In this document: positions 36,808 through 45,479 of the stretch, in pieces
Position numbering within the stretch: position 1 is the stretch's first letter
Layout: every line of letters starts with the position of its first letter
Source: CAIZGX01 sp044354975
GTDB taxonomy: Bacteria > Bacteroidota > Bacteroidia > Flavobacteriales_D > Sanyastnellaceae
Direction of reading: 5' to 3'
NCBI GenBank assembly: GCA_044354975.1
Contig: JBIKZA010000002.1
Coordinates: 11,083-75,082, forward strand
Length of the DNA: 64,000 nt
The notes under the pieces: generated by a model
Seen by the model: the letters and a program-made list of their open reading frames with translations, nothing else
Databases searched by the model: none
What the model was told of the DNA's origin: nothing
Made by a program: the position numbers and the translations under genes

Positions 36808-36930
36808 TTAATCCCAAGTAGGACAATTGCAATTTTTATGCGCGCGTTTCGCAGCGCGTTTCGGATTGTTACACGAAGCAACACCGACCACTATAATTGC
36901 CGCAACGAACAAATAGAATAATTTCTTCAT
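36808..36930 (-). CDS. 40-residue lipoprotein with Cys-x-Cys tail
   Basis: An ATG at 36928-36930 opens a 40-codon frame ending TAA at 36808-36810. The peptide has a signal (MKKLFYLFVAAIIVVGVASC) with lipobox VASC, so the mature lipoprotein starts at Cys20. The 21-residue mature part is very basic (NNPKRAAKRAHK) and ends NCNCPTWD. Peptides of this kind (short basic lipoprotein with a CxCP end) recur in Bacteroidota, to my knowledge without known function. It lies just upstream of the SprT-like gene on the same strand. Confidence 0.72.
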   Translation of the reverse strand: MKKLFYLFVAAIIVVGVASCNNPKRAAKRAHKNCNCPTWD

Positions 36931-37025
36931 GCTTCGAAAATACAGACTATCGCGCAAGAATAGCTATCCCTTCAAAAATTATTACACTCAAAAAAAATAA
37001 ACTACCTTCGGCGTAAGTTTAAATC

Positions 37026-37769
37026 ATGACAGGAATATTAGGAAATTTTGGACGTTATTTTTTGCTCATGCGCAGGGTTTTTTCGCGTGCAGAAAAAAAG
37101 AACATCTATCGCCCGCTGATTTCCGATGAGATGATAAAAATTGGCGTGCAATCGGTTGGAATTGTTGCCTTGCTCTCTTTTTTTATGGGTGCAGTAGTGA
37201 CACTTCAAACGGCTGTAAATATTGAAAGCGGTTGGATTCCGAAATGGACAGTTGGATATACCACCAGACAGACCATGATCTATGAATTTTCTTCCACCAT
37301 TGTAGCCCTTGTGTTGGCCGGCAAAGTCGGAAGTAACATTGCATCGGAAATTGGCACCATGCGCATTTCAGAGCAAATAGACGCGTTGGACATTATGGGT
37401 GTGAACTCTGCGAGTTATTTAATTCTACCTAAATTAATTGCATCTACGGTCATGTTTCCCTTTTTGGTTCTATTAGCCATGAGCGTGGGTATTTGTTCGG
37501 GTGCTCTTGTAGGAACCATGACTAAAGCTGTTTCACTCAACGATTTCGTTTACGGCATTCAGTACGATTTCGACAGTTACGGAATTGTCTATTCGCTTAT
37601 AAAAACTGTTTTCTTTGCCTTCATTCTTTCTACTATCCCAGCATACCACGGTTATTATGCAAGCGGTGGTGCAGTGGAAGTTGGAAAATCAAGCACCAAA
37701 GGAGTGGTCTATAGCATGGTTGCAGTAATGGTTGGAAATTATTTGCTTACTCAAATATTACTGCTGTGA
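37026..37769 (+). CDS. mlaE: MlaE-family ABC transporter permease
   Basis: This 247-residue integral membrane protein has about five helices and the MlaE core: VGIVALLSFFMGAVVTLQ, GKVGSNIASEIGTMRISEQIDAL and DIMGVNSASYLILPK. It forms the inner-membrane channel of the Mla phospholipid transport system that maintains outer-membrane asymmetry. Its TGA overlaps the GTG of the ATPase gene (GTGA). The MCE protein (MlaD) is not adjacent. Confidence 0.94.
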   Translation: MTGILGNFGRYFLLMRRVFSRAEKKNIYRPLISDEMIKIGVQSVGIVALLSFFMGAVVTLQTAVNIESGWIPKWTVGYTTRQTMIYEFSSTIVALVLAGKVGSNIASEIGTMRISEQIDALDIMGVNSASYLILPKLIASTVMFPFLVLLAMSVGICSGALVGTMTKAVSLNDFVYGIQYDFDSYGIVYSLIKTVFFAFILSTIPAYHGYYASGGAVEVGKSSTKGVVYSMVAVMVGNYLLTQILLL

Positions 37770-38524
37770 TTCAGGTTCAGAACATATCGAAAGCATTCAA
37801 AGATGTTCAAGTGCTCACAGACATTAACATCGACTTCTTTCCCGGAAAAGTGAATTTTATTATTGGCAGAAGTGGTCAAGGGAAAAGTGTCTTGCTGAAA
37901 TGCATGGTTGGTTTATTAGAGCCAAACACTGGGGGCGTCCTTTACGATGGCATTGATTTCTTCAACATGAACGAAGATCAACACAAAGCAATTCGTCAGG
38001 AAGTGGGAATGTTATTTCAGGGAGCTGCTCTATTCGATTCTATGACTGTAGAGGAAAACGTTATGTTTCCGCTTACGATGTATAGTAACCTTAGCTTCGA
38101 CGAAAAATTAGTTCGAGTGAATGAATGCCTTGAACGCGTAAATCTTGTTGGTAAAAACAAATTATATCCAGCCGAACTTTCGGGAGGTATGAAAAAAAGA
38201 ACAGGAATTGCTCGGGCAATTATCATGAATCCGAAATTCTTGTTTGTCGATGAGCCTAACTCAGGTTTAGATCCGGAAACTTCTATTGTTATAGACAACC
38301 TCATTCGCTCCATCACATACGACCTCGGTTCCACAACTATTGTGGTAAGTCACGACATGAATTCCGTTATGGAAATCGGCGATAACATCAATTTCATTAG
38401 CGGTGGAAGAGTTGAATGGCAAGGCAATAAGCATGACCTATTGAAATCTGAAAATACGGCTCTGAATAACTTTGTCTTTGCTTCAGAGTTTATGCAAGAG
38501 ATTAAGGAAAACCTTAAGAGATAG
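37766..38524 (+). CDS. mlaF: MlaF-family ABC transporter ATPase
   Basis: The 252-residue ATPase starts at GTG 37766, overlapping the permease stop. Walker A is GRSGQGKSV (Gln replaces the usual Ser/Cys), Q-loop MLFQGAALFDSM, signature ELSGGMKKRTGIARA, Walker B FLFVDEPNSGLDP and His switch VVSHDM. The LSGGM signature with following KKR is typical of MlaF. Its stop codon directly abuts the inverted repeat at 38525. Confidence 0.95.
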   Translation: MIQVQNISKAFKDVQVLTDINIDFFPGKVNFIIGRSGQGKSVLLKCMVGLLEPNTGGVLYDGIDFFNMNEDQHKAIRQEVGMLFQGAALFDSMTVEENVMFPLTMYSNLSFDEKLVRVNECLERVNLVGKNKLYPAELSGGMKKRTGIARAIIMNPKFLFVDEPNSGLDPETSIVIDNLIRSITYDLGSTTIVVSHDMNSVMEIGDNINFISGGRVEWQGNKHDLLKSENTALNNFVFASEFMQEIKENLKR

Positions 38525-38597
38525 GGGGCGAATAATCATTCGCCCTAACTCCTGAGCATTCGCCCCTAACTTACAAGGGCGAATGATTATTCGCCCC
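38525..38597. repeat. REP-like inverted repeat pair between convergent genes
   Basis: Two 22-bp arms (38525-38546 and 38576-38597) are perfect inverted complements. Each arm is itself a near-palindrome: GGGCGAAT, AATC, ATTCGCCC. The 29-base spacer holds a third partial copy, CATTCGCCC at 38557-38565. This is the structure of REP/BIME elements spread by REP-associated tyrosine transposases. The left arm begins directly after the mlaF stop; the right arm supplies the stop and last two to three codons of the T9SS protein. It can also act as a bidirectional terminator. Confidence 0.8.
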
Positions 38598-40383
38598 GAA
38601 AAAGGAACTTCTCTGTAACCGTGTGCTCTTGCGTTCTGAAAGACACCATATACAATCCCGAAGCAATATTCGAAGGAAGTGGCACTTGAATCAATTGATC
38701 CAACGATTCAATGAAAACGTCTTTTGAAAAAAGCATTTGTCCGTTCATTCCAACCAACTGAATCATTCCTTTTCCTAAAGCACGCTCATCGGTGATTCGA
38801 ATTGTGGCCATCTTTTCTTCAATTCCTTGGAATGAAATGACCGCGACATTTCCTTGGTTATCCACTTCCATAATATCTGCTGCATTCCTTTCAACATGAA
38901 TTTCATCATTCATAACTTCCATTGCACTCGGATCATTCGGAGCCATTAAAGCACCTATAGTAACAACGCAAAATTGGCCGTAGTCTCCTTCTTGGGGAGA
39001 ACTGCAGGAAGTTAATTTCGGTTTCACGGCAATTCTGTATGAATTTCCTGTAACTAATCCAAACTGATTCAAAGCCAAAATCTGGTTTGCAGTTGTAGTT
39101 ACAATTGCAGGTGCTAAAGGGGTTTGCGGTGCGGATGGATTTACCATAGCAATTTGCCAAATGTATTGACTCGCACCTTGGGTAAATTGGGAATAGATAT
39201 AGGAATAAGGTGAAATAGTGGTTCCACAAATATTGGTATAACTCGGTGGTGGACCTGTAATTGTTAAATAAGGAATTGGCGCTGTAATTAAACAATATGG
39301 TGCGCTCCAACTCCCCCATACATTGCAATAATTCATTCTAATTCTAACTGAATAAATTCTTGCATATCTCAAACATGAAAGTGCTGGAATGTTTAAAAAC
39401 ATCGCACTATTTCCCTGTAAAGATTGAGCGGTGGCGACAACGGTTCCCCCAAGAGAAAATTCCCATTCAGCAATTGCGTTTGGACCTAAATATGTCGAAT
39501 TTAATACTCCGTACTGCAACGTAAACATTGTGCATGGAGTGTTGGTAACCGAATTATTAGGATAGGGTTCCATCGTGAGAGTTCTTACTTGGCCCTCACC
39601 GCACCAAATTCCATCCATTTGAATTTCAATATAAACGTCATAATTCGTTCCGTAACAAATACATGGGAATGAATATAAAGGTATTTGATTTAAGCTAGAA
39701 ACCCCTGTATTTCCCAGGCATGCAGTAACTGTGGGATTTGCTTGATCAACAAATCGAAAACGAGTTGACGTTACTAAACTATTGTGTTGAGCTAAAGATG
39801 GATTGTTCCGCTTAATAGGATTATTTACACTGTATCCAGGCAAACCAACATCTAGAGTAGGATTTGGAGAAGATGCCAAAACAGCTGTTGGGTAGAATTC
39901 AACTTTTACAGTAAAACAAGATAGAGAACTTCCATTCGATCCAACTCTGAAATAATATTCTGTTCCTGGATTTACTGGGTTATTTGCCCAGGTCGTCCTT
40001 AATATTTCCGTAGCTCCTACCCCTCCAGAATTTTGACATTCTCTATAGATGGGCGCTAGTGCCGTTCCTGCGTAAAAATCTACTGAAGCATCAAATCCTG
40101 AAGGAACAACCGTAATTCTAACTGCTGCTGACAACGTTCCTGCTGGAACGGTAAATCTGAACCAACAAGCATTTGTTGGGGCCGTTGTTGTGCACGTAGA
40201 TGTTGGTTCACCTGTTGTTTCAACTAAACAATGACTCGTAGCTGTTATTGGAGATGATGGAGATCCCACAGCATTAAAGACGTAATTCCCTGGAATAGTG
40301 TTCACAGCCGTTGCAGAAGTTGCCTGGGCAAAAGAATTCAATGAGCCGAAAACTATAAATGCTATGTATAAAACTCTTTTCAT
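38587..40383 (-). CDS. T9SS-exported surface protein with type A sorting domain
   Basis: This 598-residue protein has a signal peptide (cleaved near SFAQA), an N-terminal PPC-like beta-sandwich (ACWFRFTVPAG, about 70-165), repeated Ig/Fn3-like parts with many Cys, and a C-terminal T9SS type A domain (IQLVGMNGQMLFSKDV ... IASGLYMVSFRTQEHTVTEKFLF). The last residues Arg-Gly-Glu and the stop come from a REP-like repeat. The module around YIWQIAMVNPSAPQ to GQFCVVTIG resembles one in the SprB-repeat protein at 60125-64000 (WRWRFTEVNP to TYMCIIG). No catalytic motif seen; adhesion is likely. Confidence 0.87.
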   Translation of the reverse strand: MKRVLYIAFIVFGSLNSFAQATSATAVNTIPGNYVFNAVGSPSSPITATSHCLVETTGEPTSTCTTTAPTNACWFRFTVPAGTLSAAVRITVVPSGFDASVDFYAGTALAPIYRECQNSGGVGATEILRTTWANNPVNPGTEYYFRVGSNGSSLSCFTVKVEFYPTAVLASSPNPTLDVGLPGYSVNNPIKRNNPSLAQHNSLVTSTRFRFVDQANPTVTACLGNTGVSSLNQIPLYSFPCICYGTNYDVYIEIQMDGIWCGEGQVRTLTMEPYPNNSVTNTPCTMFTLQYGVLNSTYLGPNAIAEWEFSLGGTVVATAQSLQGNSAMFLNIPALSCLRYARIYSVRIRMNYCNVWGSWSAPYCLITAPIPYLTITGPPPSYTNICGTTISPYSYIYSQFTQGASQYIWQIAMVNPSAPQTPLAPAIVTTTANQILALNQFGLVTGNSYRIAVKPKLTSCSSPQEGDYGQFCVVTIGALMAPNDPSAMEVMNDEIHVERNAADIMEVDNQGNVAVISFQGIEEKMATIRITDERALGKGMIQLVGMNGQMLFSKDVFIESLDQLIQVPLPSNIASGLYMVSFRTQEHTVTEKFLFRGE

Positions 40384-40400
40384 AGTAGTAAGGATATGAA

Positions 40401-40408
40401 CAAATGTA
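40401..40408 (-). promoter_or_regulatory. -7 box of the T9SS protein gene
   Basis: On the minus strand TACATTTG matches TAnnTTTG, 17 bases before the ATG at 40381-40383. Confidence 0.55.
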
Positions 40409-40441
40409 ACAAATGACAGATGAACAAAAGAGGTTTTTCGT

Positions 40442-40978
40442 TTAAAAATTCATCATTCTCGGTTGAAAAGGCAAAAAAACGTCATCCCTTGTCAAATGGT
40501 TCGACTCATGTGATGTGGCTTTATATTTAGCGATTACATCCTCTTCGTTCTTCAATGACTCTGCAATACCCATCTCTACCATTTCCGAGGCATAATCATT
40601 TGAAAAACCAATCTGATTCAGTGTGTAATTTTTCACATCCATTCCCAAGGCATTGTAAAAAGTTGTGCTGTATATGCTAACTTGAATTTTAGCTCGCATG
40701 AATTCTTCATTTAGCGGAGTGGAAATTGGGAGAATCTCTACCCGCTCATTAGCCTCTTTTAAATATTTATCTTCTTCAGATTCAAGTGGATGAAGTTTCA
40801 CAATCAACTTCCAGTCGAGTTGATTGGGTAAAATATGGTCTCGCATAAAACGAATCCAACGAATATATGGCTCAGACAAGCTCTTTTGAGTGCACAACAA
40901 AACACGATTCTCTTTTTGAATTTTTCCCAGCTTAACCTCTGAATCTTTTGTGAAACTACCAACGGGGTGATAACTCAT
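40442..40978 (-). CDS. GT-B type glycosyltransferase, N-terminally truncated
   Basis: The 178-residue product looks like only the C-terminal Rossmann half of a capsule/teichoic-type GT-B transferase: RVLLCTQKSL opens the domain, WKLIVKLHPLESEE is the KxHP-type motif, and KIQVSIYSTTFYNALGMDVKNYTLNQ is the Ser/Thr-rich nucleotide-sugar loop. Family members have a further N-terminal domain of about 200 residues. The start overlaps the flippase gene by 23 bases, leaving no room for the missing half. It may be a truncated remnant or a half-size protein working with a partner. Confident as coding, less so as functional. Confidence 0.7.
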   Translation of the reverse strand: MSYHPVGSFTKDSEVKLGKIQKENRVLLCTQKSLSEPYIRWIRFMRDHILPNQLDWKLIVKLHPLESEEDKYLKEANERVEILPISTPLNEEFMRAKIQVSIYSTTFYNALGMDVKNYTLNQIGFSNDYASEMVEMGIAESLKNEEDVIAKYKATSHESNHLTRDDVFLPFQPRMMNF

Positions 40979-42413
40979 GTCGCAAGTTATTCAATTCATT
41001 CCATATCCTTCTGCCGCTTGTTTTAAGCCAAACCAAAATGCCTACTAACACTATTCCTGTGGCCCCTAATCGCCATACCCAAGAAAGATCTCGTATGAAA
41101 AAGACAACAGCTCCAACAATTGCAATTGTTGCTATGAGTTCAAACGGGCGAATAATTTTGCGAAAAACCTCATTGTTTTTAATTAAAAAATATCCCGCCA
41201 CGCCCATAATGAAATAAGCTATCACCGTGTTGAATGTAGCTGCCCATGTCTCATAATACCCTATGAAAATCAGATTCAATAAAACATTCGAAAGAGCAGC
41301 AACCACGGTTATTTTCAGAACCTCCATCGTTCGCTTTTCAAAAATAGCTTTGTCTACAATTGCGACATAAATGGGCCGGTAGCAAAATCCGAAAATGAGA
41401 ATTATAGCCATTGGATAAGCTGCACTCAACTCCGCTTTGCGATAAAGCAATCTGAAAATATCCGGAATCCACAACCCCAATAGCGTTGCCATCAGCAACG
41501 AAATGTAAAACCACGCTCGGATGAGCCTACCCACGGTTTGCATAGCCAATTCACTTCCTGTTTTATACAAATCAAAAACAATGGGTGCCAAAACTTGATT
41601 CGCCTGAGCCTGAATATTTTCGAAATAAGACGCGAACGAATATGCAATGCTGTATTGACCAATTTTATTCTGCGAAATACCAAATCGATCAAGCAAAACT
41701 CTGTCGGACGAATTCAATAAATAAGTCGCATAATCTTTCGGAATAAGCGGTGTCGCAATTTTAAGATCGGAAACAATTTCATTCTTGTTGAAATGAAACG
41801 ACGGGCGAATGCGTTCTTTCACATATAAGAAATATCCAAAATAACCCGCCAATAAAGCCGAAGAAATAGCTTGAGAATAAAGCCAAGCAATATACCCTAA
41901 ATTGAAATATCTAACGCCTACAAAACTTATAAATGCAGATAGAATTCCCACGACAATAGTTCTGGTATATACCTGCTGATGCTTCTGTCTATACTGAAGC
42001 AATCGCGTGGCAATAGACTTCGTTAAATCGAAAAACAAAAGCGGAATAATAACTAACACAAGTACTATATTTAACCGTTCTGACGGGATTTTATTTCTCA
42101 TAGAGAAATACAGCATGGCCGCCACCAATCCTGCATAAAGAAATTTATAGATCCATTGAAAGCCGAGAAGCCGAGACCATTTCGACTTAAAATCAGGTCC
42201 CATCTCGAAATAACTTTGTTGAAAGAGTACGATGTATCCAAGACTGCCGAATGCACTTACCAATCCAGCATAACTCAATATAAGCCCATAAATGGCATAG
42301 TCACTAGCAGATAAAAAGGGTGTTAAAAATGGCAGTAAAAAAAGATTAATCAGCGCAGGAGTCTGATTGGCAAAAGAGTAAAAGAAAGTGTGAGAGACTA
42401 TTTTCTTAAGCAT
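40956..42413 (-). CDS. Polysaccharide flippase (Wzx/MATE-like)
   Basis: This 485-residue protein has about 12-14 membrane helices (LINLFLLPFLTPFLSASDYAIYG, ALSNVLLNLIFIGYY, LVGILVWLK) and the overall pattern of the polysaccharide biosynthesis protein/MVF superfamily. It would flip undecaprenyl-linked glycan repeat units across the inner membrane, fitting Wzc, UppP and the truncated glycosyltransferase. It has its own promoter after the atp operon. Confidence 0.88.
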   Translation of the reverse strand: MLKKIVSHTFFYSFANQTPALINLFLLPFLTPFLSASDYAIYGLILSYAGLVSAFGSLGYIVLFQQSYFEMGPDFKSKWSRLLGFQWIYKFLYAGLVAAMLYFSMRNKIPSERLNIVLVLVIIPLLFFDLTKSIATRLLQYRQKHQQVYTRTIVVGILSAFISFVGVRYFNLGYIAWLYSQAISSALLAGYFGYFLYVKERIRPSFHFNKNEIVSDLKIATPLIPKDYATYLLNSSDRVLLDRFGISQNKIGQYSIAYSFASYFENIQAQANQVLAPIVFDLYKTGSELAMQTVGRLIRAWFYISLLMATLLGLWIPDIFRLLYRKAELSAAYPMAIILIFGFCYRPIYVAIVDKAIFEKRTMEVLKITVVAALSNVLLNLIFIGYYETWAATFNTVIAYFIMGVAGYFLIKNNEVFRKIIRPFELIATIAIVGAVVFFIRDLSWVWRLGATGIVLVGILVWLKTSGRRIWNELNNLRHELSPRW

Positions 42414-42423
42414 TCACGGTTAG

Positions 42424-42450
42424 GGCTTAAGACAAATATACGTCTTAGCC
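42424..42450 (-). promoter_or_regulatory. Inverted repeat flanking the flippase -7 box, overlapping the atpG stop
   Basis: The minus-strand -7 box TATATTTG (42433-42440) lies in the loop between two arms: GGCTTAAGAC at 42424-42433 and GTCTTAGCC at 42442-42450 (nine pairs with one bulge). The right arm includes the atpG stop codon (42445-42447). It may be a repressor site, a weak terminator for the atp operon, or both; no T-run follows on the minus strand. Confidence 0.45.
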
Positions 42451-43305
42451 GTTTAACGCTTCTGCACCGGCAACTATTTCCAAGATCTCTCCAGTGATTG
42501 AAGCTTGACGAGCTTTGTTGTAGGTTAACTTAAGTTCCTTAACCATTTCACCGGCGTTGTCCGTTGCCTTGTGCATAGAAGTCATACGCGCACCGTGCTC
42601 AGCAGCGTTGCTATCTAACAGGGCTTTGAACAACTGAACTTTCAATGTTCGAGGAATTAACTCTTCAAGAATCTGAGTCTTCTCTGGCTCGTAGATATAA
42701 TCTACATTCGATTGCGCTTCTGAATTCACCGGAGGAAGTACCGGAAGGAATTGCTCGTTCTCAATGATCTGAACCGCAGCATTTTTGAAACGGTTGTAAA
42801 CTAAAATTACTTTATCGTATTTACCACTAGCGAATTGATCCATGATCGTATTCGCAATTGCACTCACGTTCGAGAACGTTAATTTATCAAAGATATCATA
42901 AGGGGTATCACCGAAACCTTCAACGGTGTGCATCGTTGTTTTCTTGTAATTGTCGGAGGCTTTCTTTCCTAAAGACAATACATGAACATTTGGATTGGTT
43001 TTAACGATATTTCGGATTTCCTTGATAACGTTATTGTTGAAACCACCGCACAAGCCACGATTTGAAGTAATAGCAACCACCAGCGTGCTCTTAACGTCAC
43101 GCTGCTGGCTGAATGTTGAATTCGACTCAGAAGAACTTACGTTTGAAAGAATATCCTGAAGCTTCTGAGCATACGGACGCATTTTAGTAATGGCGTCTTG
43201 TGCTCTTCTCAATTTTGCTGCAGACACCATTTTCATGGCAGAAGTGATTTGCATGGTTGAGTTAACCGATACAATACGCATTCTGATTTCTTTCAAATTT
43301 GCCAT
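42445..43305 (-). CDS. atpG: ATP synthase F1 gamma subunit
   Basis: This 286-residue central shaft subunit has the start NLKEIRMRIVSVNSTMQITSAMKMVSAAKL, the core SNRGLCGGFNNNV, and a C-terminal helix EHGARMTSMHKATDNAGEM ... NKARQASITGEILEIVAGA. Complete length. Last gene of the atp operon, 19 bases after atpA. Confidence 0.97.
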   Translation of the reverse strand: MANLKEIRMRIVSVNSTMQITSAMKMVSAAKLRRAQDAITKMRPYAQKLQDILSNVSSSESNSTFSQQRDVKSTLVVAITSNRGLCGGFNNNVIKEIRNIVKTNPNVHVLSLGKKASDNYKKTTMHTVEGFGDTPYDIFDKLTFSNVSAIANTIMDQFASGKYDKVILVYNRFKNAAVQIIENEQFLPVLPPVNSEAQSNVDYIYEPEKTQILEELIPRTLKVQLFKALLDSNAAEHGARMTSMHKATDNAGEMVKELKLTYNKARQASITGEILEIVAGAEALNG

Positions 43306-43324
43306 GTCCTTCTTCGCTTTACAA

Positions 43325-44902
43325 TTAGTTGTATCTCGCTGAAATATCTTTTGCTACTGATTCCAATACTGTTGTTACAGCCTCGTCGATTTTCCCGTTA
43401 CGAATAGCAGTCAAGGTATCGTTGTGGTTCATTTCAAGACTATTCAAATAATCGTCTTGGAACTCACGAATTTTCTCTACTGGGATACGTGATAACAATC
43501 CTTTCGTTCCGCAATAGATAATAGCTACTTGCTTCTCTACAGTCATTGGATTGTTTTGACCTTGCTTTAAGATTTCAACGTTACGCTTTCCTTTTTCAAG
43601 TACAGATTTCGTTACTTCATCTAAGTCAGATCCGAATTTCGAGAATGCCTCAAGCTCACGATATTGAGCTTGGTCAAGCTTCAACGTACCAGCTACTTTC
43701 TTCATAGACTTAATCTGTGCAGAACCACCTACGCGGCTTACAGAGATACCTACGTTAATTGCAGGACGCACACCTGAGTTGAATAAGTTCGACTCAAGGA
43801 AGATTTGACCATCTGTAATCGAAATTACGTTGGTTGGGATATACGCCGAAACGTCACCCGCTTGTGTTTCAATAATTGGAAGTGCCGTTAATGAACCACC
43901 ACCTTTAACAATGCTCTTCAAGCTTGCTGGTAAATCGTTCATGTTTTCAGCAACACTTTGAGTTGCATTTACTTTCGCAGCACGCTCAAGAAGACGACTG
44001 TGCAAGTAGAATACGTCTCCAGGATATGCCTCACGTCCGGGTGGGCGACGAAGCAACAAAGACACCTCACGGTAAGCTACTGCTTGTTTAGACAAATCAT
44101 CATAAACAATCAATGCTGGACGACCGGTATCACGGAAGTATTCTCCAATTGCGCAACCTGAGAACGGAGCGTAGAATTGAAGAGGAGCCGGATCAGAAGC
44201 CGTTGCAGCAACAACCACTGTATATGCCATGGCACCTGCATCTTGTAATGTTTTTACAGTACCTGCGATGGTAGAACCTTTTTGTCCGCAAGCAACATAA
44301 ATACAATACACAGGCTCACCTTTATCGTAAAATTCTTTTTGATTGATGATGGTGTCAATCGCAACAGTTGTTTTACCTGTTTGACGGTCACCAATGATCA
44401 ACTCACGTTGTCCACGTCCAATTGGAATCATTGCATCAATTGCCTTGATACCTGTTTGAAGTGGCTCGTTAACAGGCTGACGGTAGATTACCCCTGGAGC
44501 TTTACGCTCAAGTGGCATTTCATACAACTCGCCTGTGATAGGACCATTTCCATCGATAGGCTCTCCCAGTGTGTTTACAACACGACCAAGCATTCCTTCT
44601 CCGGCTTGAATAGAAGCAATAGTTCCAGTACGTTTAACGCTAGCGCCTTCTTTTAACTCTCCAGAAGGACCTAACAATACAGCACCAACGTTATCTTCTT
44701 CAAGGTTAAGGGCAATACCTCGTACACCGTTTTCAAACTCAATCAACTCTCCTGATTGAACATTCGAAAGACCGTAAATACGAGCAATACCATCTCCAAT
44801 TTGAAGAACGGTACCTACCTCTTGCAACTCAGTTTCGGTCTTTAGACCAGCTAACTGTTCTCTAAGGATTGCTGAAATCTCCGCAGGTTTAATGTCTGCC
44901 AT
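43325..44902 (-). CDS. atpA: ATP synthase F1 alpha subunit
   Basis: This 525-residue non-catalytic nucleotide-binding subunit has P-loop GDRQTGKTT, the ALIVYDDLSKQAVAYREVSLLLRRPPGREAYPGDVF region with the conserved Arg finger area, and ESNLFNSGVRPAINVGISVSRVGG. Complete length. Lies between atpH and atpG; the partner beta subunit gene is not in this operon. Confidence 0.98.
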   Translation of the reverse strand: MADIKPAEISAILREQLAGLKTETELQEVGTVLQIGDGIARIYGLSNVQSGELIEFENGVRGIALNLEEDNVGAVLLGPSGELKEGASVKRTGTIASIQAGEGMLGRVVNTLGEPIDGNGPITGELYEMPLERKAPGVIYRQPVNEPLQTGIKAIDAMIPIGRGQRELIIGDRQTGKTTVAIDTIINQKEFYDKGEPVYCIYVACGQKGSTIAGTVKTLQDAGAMAYTVVVAATASDPAPLQFYAPFSGCAIGEYFRDTGRPALIVYDDLSKQAVAYREVSLLLRRPPGREAYPGDVFYLHSRLLERAAKVNATQSVAENMNDLPASLKSIVKGGGSLTALPIIETQAGDVSAYIPTNVISITDGQIFLESNLFNSGVRPAINVGISVSRVGGSAQIKSMKKVAGTLKLDQAQYRELEAFSKFGSDLDEVTKSVLEKGKRNVEILKQGQNNPMTVEKQVAIIYCGTKGLLSRIPVEKIREFQDDYLNSLEMNHNDTLTAIRNGKIDEAVTTVLESVAKDISARYN

Positions 44903-44923
44903 AACAAATAGTTTTTAATCCCA

Positions 44924-45478
44924 TTATAACGTTGGGACGTACGGGTTTTTTGAAAAATCTTTTTTCGCTTTTTTCAGTTTATCTGAAACAGATGCATTGT
45001 ACTCCATTCCGTTTACACGAAGGATAAATCCACCTATTAAATCTGAATCAACTTTTTCAGTAATTTCAACATCGCCACCACAAATCTTCTTCGCTACTGC
45101 AGAAACCTCTGCACGAAGAGCATCATCTGCTGGCACTGCTGAAATTAATTCCACATCAAAAATATTTCTTCCAGCCTTTACCTGCTGAACAAACGACTGA
45201 GCTATTTCACCCAAATCACTCTCACGGCCTTTGCTTACGATTAGATCAATAAACACGTGCGTGGTTTTGTTCAATTCAGTAAAAATAGAGAACAACACTT
45301 TACGTTTTTTATCACCGCTAATAACTGGACTAGCCAACATTATTTGCAAATCCTTACTTGAACGAATGCTGCTAGAGATGTAGAGCATATCTTTCAACAA
45401 GACATCGGTCTCTCCTCGCTCTGCAGCAAGGCTAATCAATGATTTTGCGTAACGCGTTGAAAGGCGAATGTTTGACAT
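44924..45478 (-). CDS. atpH: ATP synthase F1 delta subunit
   Basis: This 184-residue stator subunit links F1 to the b subunits. Typical start RLSTRYAKSLISLAAERG, middle SPVISGDKKRKVLFSIF, and end KVDSDLIGGFILRVNGMEYNASVSDKL. The start lies one base from the atpF stop. Confidence 0.95.
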   Translation of the reverse strand: MSNIRLSTRYAKSLISLAAERGETDVLLKDMLYISSSIRSSKDLQIMLASPVISGDKKRKVLFSIFTELNKTTHVFIDLIVSKGRESDLGEIAQSFVQQVKAGRNIFDVELISAVPADDALRAEVSAVAKKICGGDVEITEKVDSDLIGGFILRVNGMEYNASVSDKLKKAKKDFSKNPYVPTL

Positions 45479-45479
45479 A

